DNA from: Olsenella sp. SW781
GTDB lineage: Bacteria; Actinomycetota; Coriobacteriia; Coriobacteriales; Atopobiaceae
Assembly (NCBI RefSeq): GCF_012027725.1
Contig: NZ_SJOU01000003.1
Location: 124,001-188,000, forward strand
DNA length: 64,000 bases
Direction: 5' to 3'
Made by a program: the position numbers and the translations under genes. The notes under the pieces are model-generated. The model had not been told where the DNA came from, did not search any database, and was given only the letters and a program-made list of their open reading frames with translations. Positions within the stretch are counted from its first letter, which is position 1. Each line of letters begins with the position of its first letter. Below are positions 8,723 to 18,914 of the stretch, piece by piece.

Positions 8723-10389
8723 GACGCGCTCCCCCTCTCTGCGACCTCGGCCAGACGGCGCGCGAGGTCGCGAATCCTCTTGTCGCAGCGGTAGGCGGCG
8801 GGCCCGGCGAAGAAGCGCGCCGTGCACTCCATGACGTCGTCCACGACCACGAGGTCGTTCTCGGCGAGCGTGGTGCCCGTGGCCGTGATGTCCACGATCC
8901 GGTCCGCCATGCCCACGATGGGCCCGAGCTCGATGTTGCCGTGGAGCGTCACGATGTCCACCTGCTGGCCGATGGAGTCGTAATAGTCCTGCGTGATGCG
9001 CGGGTACTTGGTGGCCACGCGCACGGTGCCGCGCCAGGCGTAGTTGCGCTCGGCCTCGCCCGCGCGGGAGGCCGGCTCGGCCACCACGAAGCGGCAGCCG
9101 CCGTAGCCGAGGTCGACGAGCTGCAGCAGGTCGAGGTCGGCCTCGATGAGCGAGTCCTTGCCGCAGATGCCGCAGTCGGCGCCGCCGTGCCCCACGAAGG
9201 CCGGGGCGTCCTGGGCGCGCACGATGACGTACTCGACGTCGCCCTCGCGGACGACGAGCTTGCGCCCGGGGTCGGCGAGCTCGGCGGTGGGAAGGCCCGC
9301 CGCCGCGAGCGCGGCCACGGTCTCCTTGAAGAGCGACCCCTTGGGGACGGCGATGCGGATGGGGCGGGCGGCCACGCGCACGCCCGGCGTCACGACGCCC
9401 GACTCGCCCGGCTCCCCGAGCACCTCCTGGAGCCGCTCGAGCGAGAGCGCGAAGCCGCAGGCGGCGAGGCCCGGGCGGCCCAGGTTGGCGAGGACCGCGT
9501 CGTAGCGGCCGCCCGAGGCGAGGCTCGCGGCGATGCCCTCGGCGTAGCCCTTGAAGATGATGCCGGTGTAGTAGTCGAAGGAGTTGATGATCGAGAAGTC
9601 AAAGGAGAGCCGGCCCTGCTCGAAGAGGTCGGCGAGCTCTCCGGCGAGCGCGCTGAGCTCGGCGGTGCCCCGCGACGCGGGATCGACGCCCGCCGCGGCG
9701 AGAAGGGCGTCGAGGCGGCCTATGACCTCCGCGCCGCCCCCCATGCGGCAGACCTCGCGCAGGGCCCGCGCGGCGGCGGGCGCGAGGCCCTCGGTCGAGG
9801 AGATGAGCTCGTCGAGGGTCACGAGGTCGGAGTCGTGCACGAGCGCGAGGACCTCCTCGCGGAAGCCCGGCGTGGGCGCGCAGGCGTCAAGCAGGGACGT
9901 GAGCGGCGTGACCGAGCCGAAGACGATGCGCCAGTCGGGCACCTCGAGGGCGCCGAGCGCCTCGGCGAGCAGGCGCACGACCTCGACCTCGGAGGCGGCG
10001 CCGTCCTCCCCCACGAGCTCGACGCCGAGCTGGGTGAACTGGCGGGGCTGGCCGCGCAGGCTCGGCTCCTCGCGGACCACGGGGGCCGCGTAGCGGAAGC
10101 GGGCGGGCAGCTCCCCGGCCGAGACGCGCCCGGCGACGAGGCGCGCGACGGGAAGCGTCAGGTCGGGGCGCAGCATGAGGAGGCTGCCGTCGGAGTCGAA
10201 GAGCTGGAACGCGGAGTCCTTGACCCGGGCCCCCCGCTCGATCGCGCGGCGGTCCTCGAGCAGCGGCGTCTCGACCGGGAGGTAGCCGTGCGCGGAGAAG
10301 CACTCCCGCACCACGCCGGTTATGCGCTCGCGCGCGAGCGCCTCCCTCGGGAGGATGTCTCTGAACCCACGGGGCGTACCTGCTGTCAC
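8719..10389 (-). CDS. hisZG: HisZ-HisG fusion: ATP phosphoribosyltransferase with its regulatory subunit in one chain
   Basis: One uninterrupted 556-residue frame carries both partners of the first step of histidine synthesis. Residues 1 to about 328 are HisZ, a histidyl-tRNA synthetase paralogue (TPRGFRDILP, FRYAAPVVREEPSLRGQPRQ, SGGRYDAVLANLGRPGLAACG). Residues about 343-551 are short-form HisG (RIAVPKGSLF, GGADCGICGKDSLIE, RVATKYPRIT, and the PRPP loop DITATGTTLAENDL). HisZ normally associates with short HisG as a separate subunit to form the histidine-sensitive hetero-octamer. The linker (about 329-342) is short. The GTG at 10389 has AAAGGA 6 bases upstream. As first gene of the operon it fixes HisZ:HisG at 1:1. 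Confidence 0.94.
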   Translation of the reverse strand: MTAGTPRGFRDILPREALARERITGVVRECFSAHGYLPVETPLLEDRRAIERGARVKDSAFQLFDSDGSLLMLRPDLTLPVARLVAGRVSAGELPARFRYAAPVVREEPSLRGQPRQFTQLGVELVGEDGAASEVEVVRLLAEALGALEVPDWRIVFGSVTPLTSLLDACAPTPGFREEVLALVHDSDLVTLDELISSTEGLAPAAARALREVCRMGGGAEVIGRLDALLAAAGVDPASRGTAELSALAGELADLFEQGRLSFDFSIINSFDYYTGIIFKGYAEGIAASLASGGRYDAVLANLGRPGLAACGFALSLERLQEVLGEPGESGVVTPGVRVAARPIRIAVPKGSLFKETVAALAAAGLPTAELADPGRKLVVREGDVEYVIVRAQDAPAFVGHGGADCGICGKDSLIEADLDLLQLVDLGYGGCRFVVAEPASRAGEAERNYAWRGTVRVATKYPRITQDYYDSIGQQVDIVTLHGNIELGPIVGMADRIVDITATGTTLAENDLVVVDDVMECTARFFAGPAAYRCDKRIRDLARRLAEVAERGSAS

Positions 10390-10805
10390 GTCATATCCTT
10401 TCGGGCGCGCGGGGCGCCGGTCGCTTGGGGGCTGGGCCGGCAACGCCGGCCGTCCGCGGGGAGAGTGTCGCACAGGGGCCGCGCGCCGAGGCCGGCTTCG
10501 GGCAAGCCGTTACAGTCTGCTTTCAAAAGCCCTCTGCTACGGCGTGCCAAGGGCGGCCATCGCCGGGGCGAGAAGAGCGCGCCGATCGAAAGCGTGGCGA
10601 ATCCGACGCCGCCCTCGGGGCGCCTCCCCTCGCCGGGCCGCCCGCGGCGGGAAGCCGGCCGCCCGCCGAGAGGCGGGCCGCCGCGACGGGCGGTGCGGCG
10701 GCCTCGAGCTGCGACGTCAGCGGCCAGGCAGAGAGCGGGAAGACACGGGCGGCGCCGCGCCTGCTATGCTCGCCCGACCCACCGGAACGAGGAAGGGAGC
10801 ACGCG
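10390..10805. other. Divergent control region of the histidine operon
   Basis: 416 bases without a gene between hisZG (minus) and the small gene at 10806 (plus). It must hold the his promoter; a TTGAAA at about 10530 (minus strand) is a possible -35, but no convincing pair was assigned. I looked for a T-box (GGTGG-N-ACCGCG) and a histidine-rich leader peptide and saw neither. A GC hairpin occupies 10657-10682 (GCCCGCC, GAGA loop, GGCGGGC). TATGCT near 10763 could be the -10 of the plus-strand gene. Confidence 0.45.
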
Positions 10806-11252
10806 ATGGGACTGTACTGGAGAAGGGCGCGCGTGGGCGTGAGGTTCGAGGACCGGCAGAGGGAGGACGAGCGCGACTACCCGGCGGACGCGATCGTGAT
10901 AGCGGCCGGCCCGGAGCGGGCGGCGGACCCCGCCTTCGCCCGCGACGTGAGGAGGATCGTCATGATGCGAACCCTCGAGCACGAGATGGAGGACGGCCCC
11001 GAGGCCGGCGACGGGGACGACGGGGCCATGCGCGCGGCGGAGCGCGCGTTCCTCGAGCGCTTCCTCGACGAGGGTGATGGCGAGGACGGCCAGGGCATCC
11101 CGGAGCGCGAGCCGGCCTGGGACGAGCTCGCCGACGCGCTCGCGGGCTCCGTCGGGGGGCTCGGGTGGTACGCCCGCGAGGTCGGGTGCCCCGGCGGACC
11201 GGCCGTCCAGCTCATCGTCAACCGGTGCGACGAGGTGATCGTGGGAGGCTAG
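10806..11252 (+). CDS. Hypothetical acidic protein
   Basis: A 148-residue, strongly acidic protein that I do not recognise. The start at 10806 follows GGAAGGGAG and fits the codon bias of the region. It has no signal peptide or membrane segment. The middle (about residues 60-95) is rich in Asp, Glu and Gly (EDGPEAGDGDDG); the C-terminus (YAREVGCPGGPAVQLIVNRC) looks folded. It is monocistronic, divergent from the his operon and convergent with the YbaK gene. Confidence 0.65.
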   Translation: MGLYWRRARVGVRFEDRQREDERDYPADAIVIAAGPERAADPAFARDVRRIVMMRTLEHEMEDGPEAGDGDDGAMRAAERAFLERFLDEGDGEDGQGIPEREPAWDELADALAGSVGGLGWYAREVGCPGGPAVQLIVNRCDEVIVGG

Positions 11253-11258
11253 GCGTCG

Positions 11259-11282
11259 GCGGCCCGGGCACGCCCGGGCCGC
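11259..11282. terminator. GC hairpin between convergent genes
   Basis: GCGGCCCGGG (11259-11268) and CCCGGGCCGC (11273-11282) form a perfect 10-bp stem with a 4-base loop, placed in the 42-base gap between two convergent genes. There is no uridine tract, so it is a candidate bidirectional terminator only. Confidence 0.45.
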
Positions 11283-11294
11283 GGCCCCGCCGCG

Positions 11295-11795
11295 CTAGCC
11301 GCGCACGATGTCGGCAAAGGACGCCTCGCAGAAGCCCGCGAGGTCGTCGGGGGCAAGGACGAGGCTCAGGCCGCGCCTGCCGCCCGAGACGTGGATCTCG
11401 TCGAAGAGTTGGGCCGTCTCGTCGATGAGGGTGGGAAAGCGCCTTTTCATGCCCACCGGCGAGCACCCGCCACGGACGTAGCCCGTCGTGGGCTCGAGGT
11501 CGCGGACGTGCATGAGAGCGAGGCTCTTCTCGCCCGCCGCCGCGGCGGCCTTCTTGAGGTCGAGCTCGTCGGCCACGGGAACGCAGCAGACCACGTGGTC
11601 GCCCGACGGCGTCACGCAGACGAGCGTCTTGAAGCTCGCAGCGGGGTCCTCGCCGAGCATCTGAGCGATGTGCAGGCCGAGCTCGCTCGACGTGTCCGTC
11701 TCGTCGACCTCGTAGGTCTCGTACGAGAAGGGCACGCCGGCGGCCTCGAGCTCGCGCATCGCGTTGGTCTTCTGGAGCTTCTCCCTGCGCGCCAC
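11295..11795 (-). CDS. ybaK: YbaK/EbsC-type aminoacyl-tRNA deacylase
   Basis: A 166-residue protein of the YbaK/ProX deacylase family, which removes wrongly attached amino acids (typically Cys-tRNA-Pro) from tRNA. Starting at GTG 11795 gives MARREKLQKTNAMRELEAAG, matching the usual KTNAMR N-terminus. GEKSLALMHVRDLEPTTGYVRGGCSPVGMKR contains the conserved lysine and the G-x-S-P active-site strand. An ATG at 11759 is possible but would remove the conserved KTNAMR. It lies 7 bases after the uvrA stop on the same strand, so it probably shares that transcript. Confidence 0.9.
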   Translation of the reverse strand: MARREKLQKTNAMRELEAAGVPFSYETYEVDETDTSSELGLHIAQMLGEDPAASFKTLVCVTPSGDHVVCCVPVADELDLKKAAAAAGEKSLALMHVRDLEPTTGYVRGGCSPVGMKRRFPTLIDETAQLFDEIHVSGGRRGLSLVLAPDDLAGFCEASFADIVRG

Positions 11796-11802
11796 GGCCG
11801 GC

Positions 11803-14676
<2,874 letters not shown>

Positions 14677-14771
14677 GCGCCCCTCCTGCACTCAAGAGAA
14701 TTTGACGCATCACAGTCTAGACGAGCGACGTCCCCTTGGCCCGCAGGCGGTCCTCGCCTTCACGGATTGTG

Positions 14772-14784
14772 CAACACGTGTTCG
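14772..14784 (-). promoter_or_regulatory. LexA-like box upstream of uvrA
   Basis: On the minus strand the site reads CGAACACGTGTTG. This is 7 of 8 fixed positions of the Gram-positive/actinobacterial LexA half-site pair GAAC-N4-GTTC. A second similar site lies before uvrB, the partner gene known to be SOS-induced in many bacteria. It is about 96 bases upstream of the ATG. Confidence 0.5.
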
Positions 14785-14790
14785 TGCAAG

Positions 14791-14862
14791 GCGTGCAAAG
14801 GGGACAGTCACTTTTGCACGCTATGTCCCCAGCGTGCAAAAGTGACTGTCCCCTTTGCACGC
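14791..14862. repeat. REP-like palindrome, site 1 (31-bp perfect arms)
   Basis: 14791-14821 and 14832-14862 are exact reverse complements (31 bp) around a 10-base loop. Each arm is itself a near-palindrome of the form GTGCAAA-GGGGACAGTCAC-TTTTGCAC. Partial copies of TGTCCCCTTTGCACGC continue to about 14890. Related sites are at 22756, 47279 and 48843. Confidence 0.93.
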
Positions 14863-14900
14863 CTGTCCCCTTTGCACGCCCCCTGCACGCTGGAGAACGC

Positions 14901-16007
14901 CTAGCAGGCCACGTACCGGCTCACGCCGTCGCCGCCCCTCTCGCGGCGCGCGGCGCCGGTGGCCACGAGGTGGTCGAGGTGCGCGATGCTCTCGGACACG
15001 AGGAACCACCGCGTCAGGGCCGGCGTCTCCGACCAGCGGTCGAAGGGGGCGCGCCAGCCCATGGCGCCCACCAGCTCGAACCCCGTCCGGCCCGGCGTCT
15101 CCCGGATGGCCGCGAGCGCGCGGGCGCTGCGGCGCTCGTGGTGCGCGGCGTTGGCGCGGCACCGCTCGTCGAGCGGGCCCTCCTGGAGGCCATGCCCCAT
15201 GAAGGCGTGCTCGACCCCGAGCGCGGCCAGCCGGTCGAGCGTGGCGAGCTGCGCCCCTATGGGGTCCTCCCCCTCGTCCCAGAAGCCGATGCACGTCGAG
15301 CAGAGGAAGAGCACGGCGTCGCCGAGAAACGCCACGCGACGCGCGGGCTCCCAGAGCACGCACTGCCCGACGGTGTGGCCGGACGCCGGGACGACCTCGA
15401 ACGACCAGCGGCCGCAGCGGACCGCGTCGCCCGCGGCCACGACGGAAAACCCTATCCCCTCGCTCTCGAAGTTGAGGACGTGGTCCCAGATCGCGTCCGC
15501 GAGCTCGGCCGCCTCGACGTCGCTGACGCCCTCGGCGCGCATGCGCGCGACCATCCCGTCGCGCCAGGCGGGCACGGCGAAGCGCCGCATGTCCGCAAGC
15601 ACGCCCTCGGGCACGAGCACGCGCGCGCCCGCCTCGGAGAGCTCTCGGGCGAGGCCGGTGTGGTCGATGTGCGCGTGCGTGCAGAAGAGCGTCGTGCGCG
15701 CGGGGTCCACCCCGAGCCCCACGAGCGCCCGCATGAGCCGGGTGTCGTTGAACTCGTCCGGCGTGCCGGCGTCCACCACGAGCGCGTCGCCTCCGTCGAG
15801 CACCACGAAGGCGTTGACCGAGGGCAGGAAGGTGTCGTGCATGAGCAGCTCCACGCGCCAGACCTCCGGCTCGTCGAGCACCCGGTGGCAGGTGAAGCCG
15901 TCGCCGTCGAGCGTGAAGCAGTTCGGCCCGCAGCCGCATCCCCAGTCGTCGCCGCGCGGGACGGACGTCGGCGCGCCGCCCGGCGCGGCGGACCGCCCGC
16001 TAGTCAA
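14901..16007 (-). CDS. Metallo-beta-lactamase fold hydrolase
   Basis: A 368-residue MBL-fold protein. The metal motif THAHIDHTG (HxHxDH) is intact; VVDAGTP precedes it, ASGHTVGQ supplies the next histidine, FLGDAVLF the bridging aspartate and AFMGHG the last histidine. The C-terminal about 80 residues resemble the winged-helix tail of the glyoxalase II-like/LACTB2 group. Substrate unknown. The start is a TTG at 16007 inside the end of the upstream gene, supported by AAGG 6 bases before it and by the 8-base overlap, which suggests coupling to the YhcH gene. No better in-frame start keeps the N-terminal cysteine-rich segment WGCGCGPNCF. Confidence 0.86.
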   Translation of the reverse strand: MTSGRSAAPGGAPTSVPRGDDWGCGCGPNCFTLDGDGFTCHRVLDEPEVWRVELLMHDTFLPSVNAFVVLDGGDALVVDAGTPDEFNDTRLMRALVGLGVDPARTTLFCTHAHIDHTGLARELSEAGARVLVPEGVLADMRRFAVPAWRDGMVARMRAEGVSDVEAAELADAIWDHVLNFESEGIGFSVVAAGDAVRCGRWSFEVVPASGHTVGQCVLWEPARRVAFLGDAVLFLCSTCIGFWDEGEDPIGAQLATLDRLAALGVEHAFMGHGLQEGPLDERCRANAAHHERRSARALAAIRETPGRTGFELVGAMGWRAPFDRWSETPALTRWFLVSESIAHLDHLVATGAARRERGGDGVSRYVAC

Positions 16008-16464
16008 CGAGCACCTTCACGCAGATCTTCCTGAGCGGCGCCGGATCGGCGCCCTCCGGGCAGCAGCCGGGCTTGTGGGCGTCGCACGGGGGCGTCACCA
16101 CGAGGTCGCCCGCGCGCAGGACGGCGCTCGCCTCGCGGTCGCCGGGGGTGAAGAGGCCGAAGTCGTCCGCCTCGGAGAACTCCCCCACCGGCTCGCACTC
16201 GCCCACCGGGGCGACGCAGATGAGCTCGGTCCCGCTGACCACGTAGTGGATGTCGGCGTAGCGGCGGTGCGCCTCGTAGTTCTTCTCGCCCGCCGGGACG
16301 GTCACGAGCTCCTGGACGTTGGCGAAGACCTCGTCGCCGTCAATCTCGTGACGGCCGGGCTCGAGCGCGGCGAGGTCCTCCCGGGCGAGGAACGCGAGCG
16401 CCTTGGCGAAGCGCTCCGCGGAGAGGTCGTTGTCCCGCGCGTGTTCGATTGACGAGAAGATCAT
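16000..16464 (-). CDS. YhcH/YjgK/YiaL family protein
   Basis: A 154-residue cupin-like protein of the DUF386 family, often linked to sugar catabolism (sialate, beta-galactoside). Conserved features are DGDEVFANVQEL, the metal-binding HRRYADIHYVVSG, and the C-terminal VVTPPCDAHKPGC. The ATG at 16464 is preceded by AAGGAGGG with 7 bases spacing. Its stop overlaps the TTG start of the MBL-fold gene, so the two likely act together. Confidence 0.9.
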   Translation of the reverse strand: MIFSSIEHARDNDLSAERFAKALAFLAREDLAALEPGRHEIDGDEVFANVQELVTVPAGEKNYEAHRRYADIHYVVSGTELICVAPVGECEPVGEFSEADDFGLFTPGDREASAVLRAGDLVVTPPCDAHKPGCCPEGADPAPLRKICVKVLVD

Positions 16465-16601
16465 GGTGTGTCCCTCCTTGCGCCGGCCCCGACGAGCGGG
16501 GCGCCTGTTCTTCTCAGTATGAGGCATTCGCGGCTGCTGCTTGGGTAGAATCGAGACGTCGCAAACACGCGCCGCCGAGCGGCGCCGAGGAGAGGAATCC
16601 C

Positions 16602-17483
16602 ATGGAACAGAGCGATCAGGAGCGGCTCCGCCAGGAGGTCGACGAGGTGCTGCACGGCCAGAAGCAGCCCCAGGGCCCGGAGTTCTTCAAGCAGAACGAC
16701 TACTCGAACGTGCGCCACGTGATCGGCGTGGTCTCGGGCAAGGGCGGCGTGGGCAAGTCGCTCGTCTGCGGCACGCTCGCCGTCGAGCTCGCGCGGCGCG
16801 GCGCCAGGGTCGGCATCCTGGACGCGGACGTCACCGGCCCCTCCATCCCCAAGATGCTCGGGCTCTCCGGCGCGCGGGCGCGCGGCGTGGACGAGCTCAT
16901 CGTCCCGGTCCTCACCAAGGGCGGCATCAAGGTCATGAGCGCCAACCTCGTGCTCGAGCACGAAACCGACCCGGTCATCTGGCGCGGCCCCGTGGTGGCC
17001 GGCGCCATCAAGCAGTTCTGGGAGGACTGCGCCTGGGGCGAGCTCGACTACCTGCTCGTGGACATGCCCCCGGGGACGGGCGACGTGCCCCTCACCGTCT
17101 TCCAGTCGCTGCCGGTGGACGGCATCGTGATCGTGAGCTCGCCGCAGGACCTCGTCCAGATGGTCGTTGGCAAGGCCGTCAACATGGCGAACATGATGCA
17201 GGTCCCCGTACTCGGCCTCGTGGAGAACATGGCCTACGTCGAGTGCCCGGGATGCGGCGAGAAGATCTACCCCTTCGGGCCCTCGCGCCTCAAGGAGACC
17301 GCCGAGGCCTTCGAGATCGAGGCCCTGGGCCAGCTGCCCATCGACCCGAAAATCGCCGCGGCGTGCGACGCCGGCACCTTCGAGGACGAGCTCCCCGCGG
17401 GCACGCTCTCCGAGGCCGTGGACACCGTGGTCAGCGTGGCCGAGTTCGTGGACGCCCTGCGCGACCGTCCCCAGGGCGCGTAG
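16602..17483 (+). CDS. Mrp/NBP35-type iron-sulfur carrier P-loop ATPase
   Basis: A 293-residue ParA/MinD-like ATPase of the Mrp/ApbC group, which binds and transfers Fe-S clusters. The deviant Walker A VVSGKGGVGKS is at about 43-53, DMPPGTGDVPLT is the Walker B/switch region, and VECPGCG near residue 213 holds the CxxC that binds the bridging cluster. The start at 16602 follows GGAGAGGA. A TAGAAT at about 16544 could be its -10. A flavoprotein gene follows after one base. Confidence 0.94.
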   Translation: MEQSDQERLRQEVDEVLHGQKQPQGPEFFKQNDYSNVRHVIGVVSGKGGVGKSLVCGTLAVELARRGARVGILDADVTGPSIPKMLGLSGARARGVDELIVPVLTKGGIKVMSANLVLEHETDPVIWRGPVVAGAIKQFWEDCAWGELDYLLVDMPPGTGDVPLTVFQSLPVDGIVIVSSPQDLVQMVVGKAVNMANMMQVPVLGLVENMAYVECPGCGEKIYPFGPSRLKETAEAFEIEALGQLPIDPKIAAACDAGTFEDELPAGTLSEAVDTVVSVAEFVDALRDRPQGA

Positions 17484-17484
17484 C

Positions 17485-18717
17485 TTGGCGCGCCAGGCGA
17501 GAAGGGTCCCGCGGTCCCGGGCGCGCGAGGAGGCGCTCGCAGCCGCGGCGGCCGTGCGCGTCGCGGACGCCTACGACGTGGTCGTGGTCGGCGGCGGGGC
17601 CTCCGGGCTCGCGGCCGCCATCGCGGCGGCGGAGGCGGGCGCGTCCGTCGTGGTGCTCGAGCGCGACGTCGCCTGCGGGCGCACGATCCTCGCCACCGGG
17701 AACGGGCGCTGCAACTTCATGAACGCGCGGCTCTGCGGTCCCGCCCCGGCGTGGGGGCGCTACAACGACCCCGCCTTCGTCGAGGCGGTCTCGGGGCCGG
17801 GCTTCGGCGACGACGTCCTCGCGTTCTTCGAGGGCTGCGGCCTCGCCTGGGCCGAGGAGGAGGGCGGGAGGCTCTACCCGCTCTCCCGGCAGGCGGCCTC
17901 CGTGCGCGAGGTCCTCCTTGCCCGGGCGCGGCGTGCCGGTGTGGTCCTTGCGCCCGCCCGCGAGGTCACGGGCGTGTCGATGGACGGGACGCGCTGTCGC
18001 ATAACCTGCCAAAACGACCCCAAAATGGGCGGAAAATGTCAGGTTATGTCCTCGTGCGCGGTGCTCTCCGTCGGCGGCGGCCCCACGCTCGCGCGCTCTC
18101 TCGGCCCCCTTGGCCTTGGGCTCGCTCCCTTCGAGCCCGTGCTCTGCTCGCTCGCATGCGAGCCCGCAGGGGCGGGCGTCTCGCTCGCGGAGCTCGACGG
18201 CAGGCGCGCGCACGTGACCGCACGGCTGTTGCGTGACGGCGCGGAGGTGGCGCGCGAGGAGGGCGAGGCGCTCTTCCGTCCGTACGGCCTCTCGGGGATC
18301 GTGACCTTCGACCTCTCGCGCGCGGCGCGGGCGGGCGACGTCATCTCGCTCGACCTCACCTGCGGCATGGACCCGGGCAGCACGCGGCGACTCGCGCACG
18401 CGGCCGGAGGCTGCACGGGGCTCGTCGACCCCGTCATCGCCCGCGCGCTGGGAGACGACGTCGAGCGGGTGCGCGACCTCCGCTTTGCCGTGCGCGGCCC
18501 GGCCGAGCCCGAGCGCGCGCAGGTGACGCGCGGCGGGCTCGCCACCCGCCAGTTTGACCCCGCCACGCTCGAGGCACGCGCGCTGCCCGGCCTCTTCGCG
18601 TGTGGCGAGGCGCTCGACGTGGACGGCGCCTGCGGCGGCTACAACCTCGCCTGGGCGTGGAAGAGCGGGCTCGTGGCCGGTCGTGCCGCGGCGAAGTCCG
18701 CTGGGCGCCGCGCCTGA
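17485..18717 (+). CDS. BaiN/RdsA-like NAD(P)/FAD-dependent oxidoreductase with an internal palindrome
   Basis: A 410-residue flavoprotein of the HI0933/BaiN family (flavin-dependent reductases of unknown or bile-acid substrates). The FAD motif VVVVGGGASGLAAA is at about 32-45, ATGNGRCNFMN is the family signature, and GLFACGEALDVDGACGGYNLAWAWKSG is the C-terminal FAD strand. The TTG at 17485 lies one base after the mrp stop; a GTG at 17554 is an alternative start. Codons 173-189 are unusually AT-rich for this genome, encode ITCQNDPKMGGKCQVMS, and form an inverted repeat (18000-18048). This looks like a palindromic element carried in frame. Confidence 0.88.
   Translation: MARQARRVPRSRAREEALAAAAAVRVADAYDVVVVGGGASGLAAAIAAAEAGASVVVLERDVACGRTILATGNGRCNFMNARLCGPAPAWGRYNDPAFVEAVSGPGFGDDVLAFFEGCGLAWAEEEGGRLYPLSRQAASVREVLLARARRAGVVLAPAREVTGVSMDGTRCRITCQNDPKMGGKCQVMSSCAVLSVGGGPTLARSLGPLGLGLAPFEPVLCSLACEPAGAGVSLAELDGRRAHVTARLLRDGAEVAREEGEALFRPYGLSGIVTFDLSRAARAGDVISLDLTCGMDPGSTRRLAHAAGGCTGLVDPVIARALGDDVERVRDLRFAVRGPAEPERAQVTRGGLATRQFDPATLEARALPGLFACGEALDVDGACGGYNLAWAWKSGLVAGRAAAKSAGRRA
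18000..18048. repeat. AT-rich palindrome inside a coding region
   Basis: CATAACCTG at 18000-18008 is the exact reverse complement of 18040-18048. Between them lies CCCCAAAATGGGCGG, itself nearly self-complementary. The segment is far lower in GC than the flanking coding sequence and keeps the reading frame open. Confidence 0.8.
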
Positions 18718-18837
18718 CGCCCCCAGGACCCACGCCCCTCGTGACGATTGTCGGTGCTTTTCACGGACCCCCTCGGGTAGTGGCGTCCTTTCCGTGACAA
18801 ATCCGCAGGTAGCTAAATGTCTCCGAATAGGTAGTAC

Positions 18838-18867
18838 TTGAGGCCCCGTCGAAAAAACACCTACAAT
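18838..18867 (+). promoter_or_regulatory. Promoter of the FAD-dependent protein gene
   Basis: TTGAGG at 18838-18843 and TACAAT at 18862-18867 with an 18-base spacer, 48 bases before the ATG. The surrounding gap (18718-18914) is AT-richer than average. Just upstream lies an inverted repeat of TCACGGA and TCCGTGA (about 18764-18797). Confidence 0.6.
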
Positions 18868-18914
18868 CGGCTGAATGCCCGCGGTCGGCGGGCACCGCGC
18901 TCGAAGGGACGCCC

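Noticed and set aside
8719-10389. Histidyl-tRNA synthetase (hisS) as the identity of the N-terminal domain
   Set aside because: The domain lacks the C-terminal anticodon-binding domain, is fused to HisG and heads a his biosynthesis operon; HisZ is the better call.
10390-10805. T-box or histidine attenuator upstream of the his operon
   Set aside because: I looked for the GGTGG-N-ACCGCG core and a His-rich leader peptide on the minus strand and saw neither; only a GC hairpin is present.
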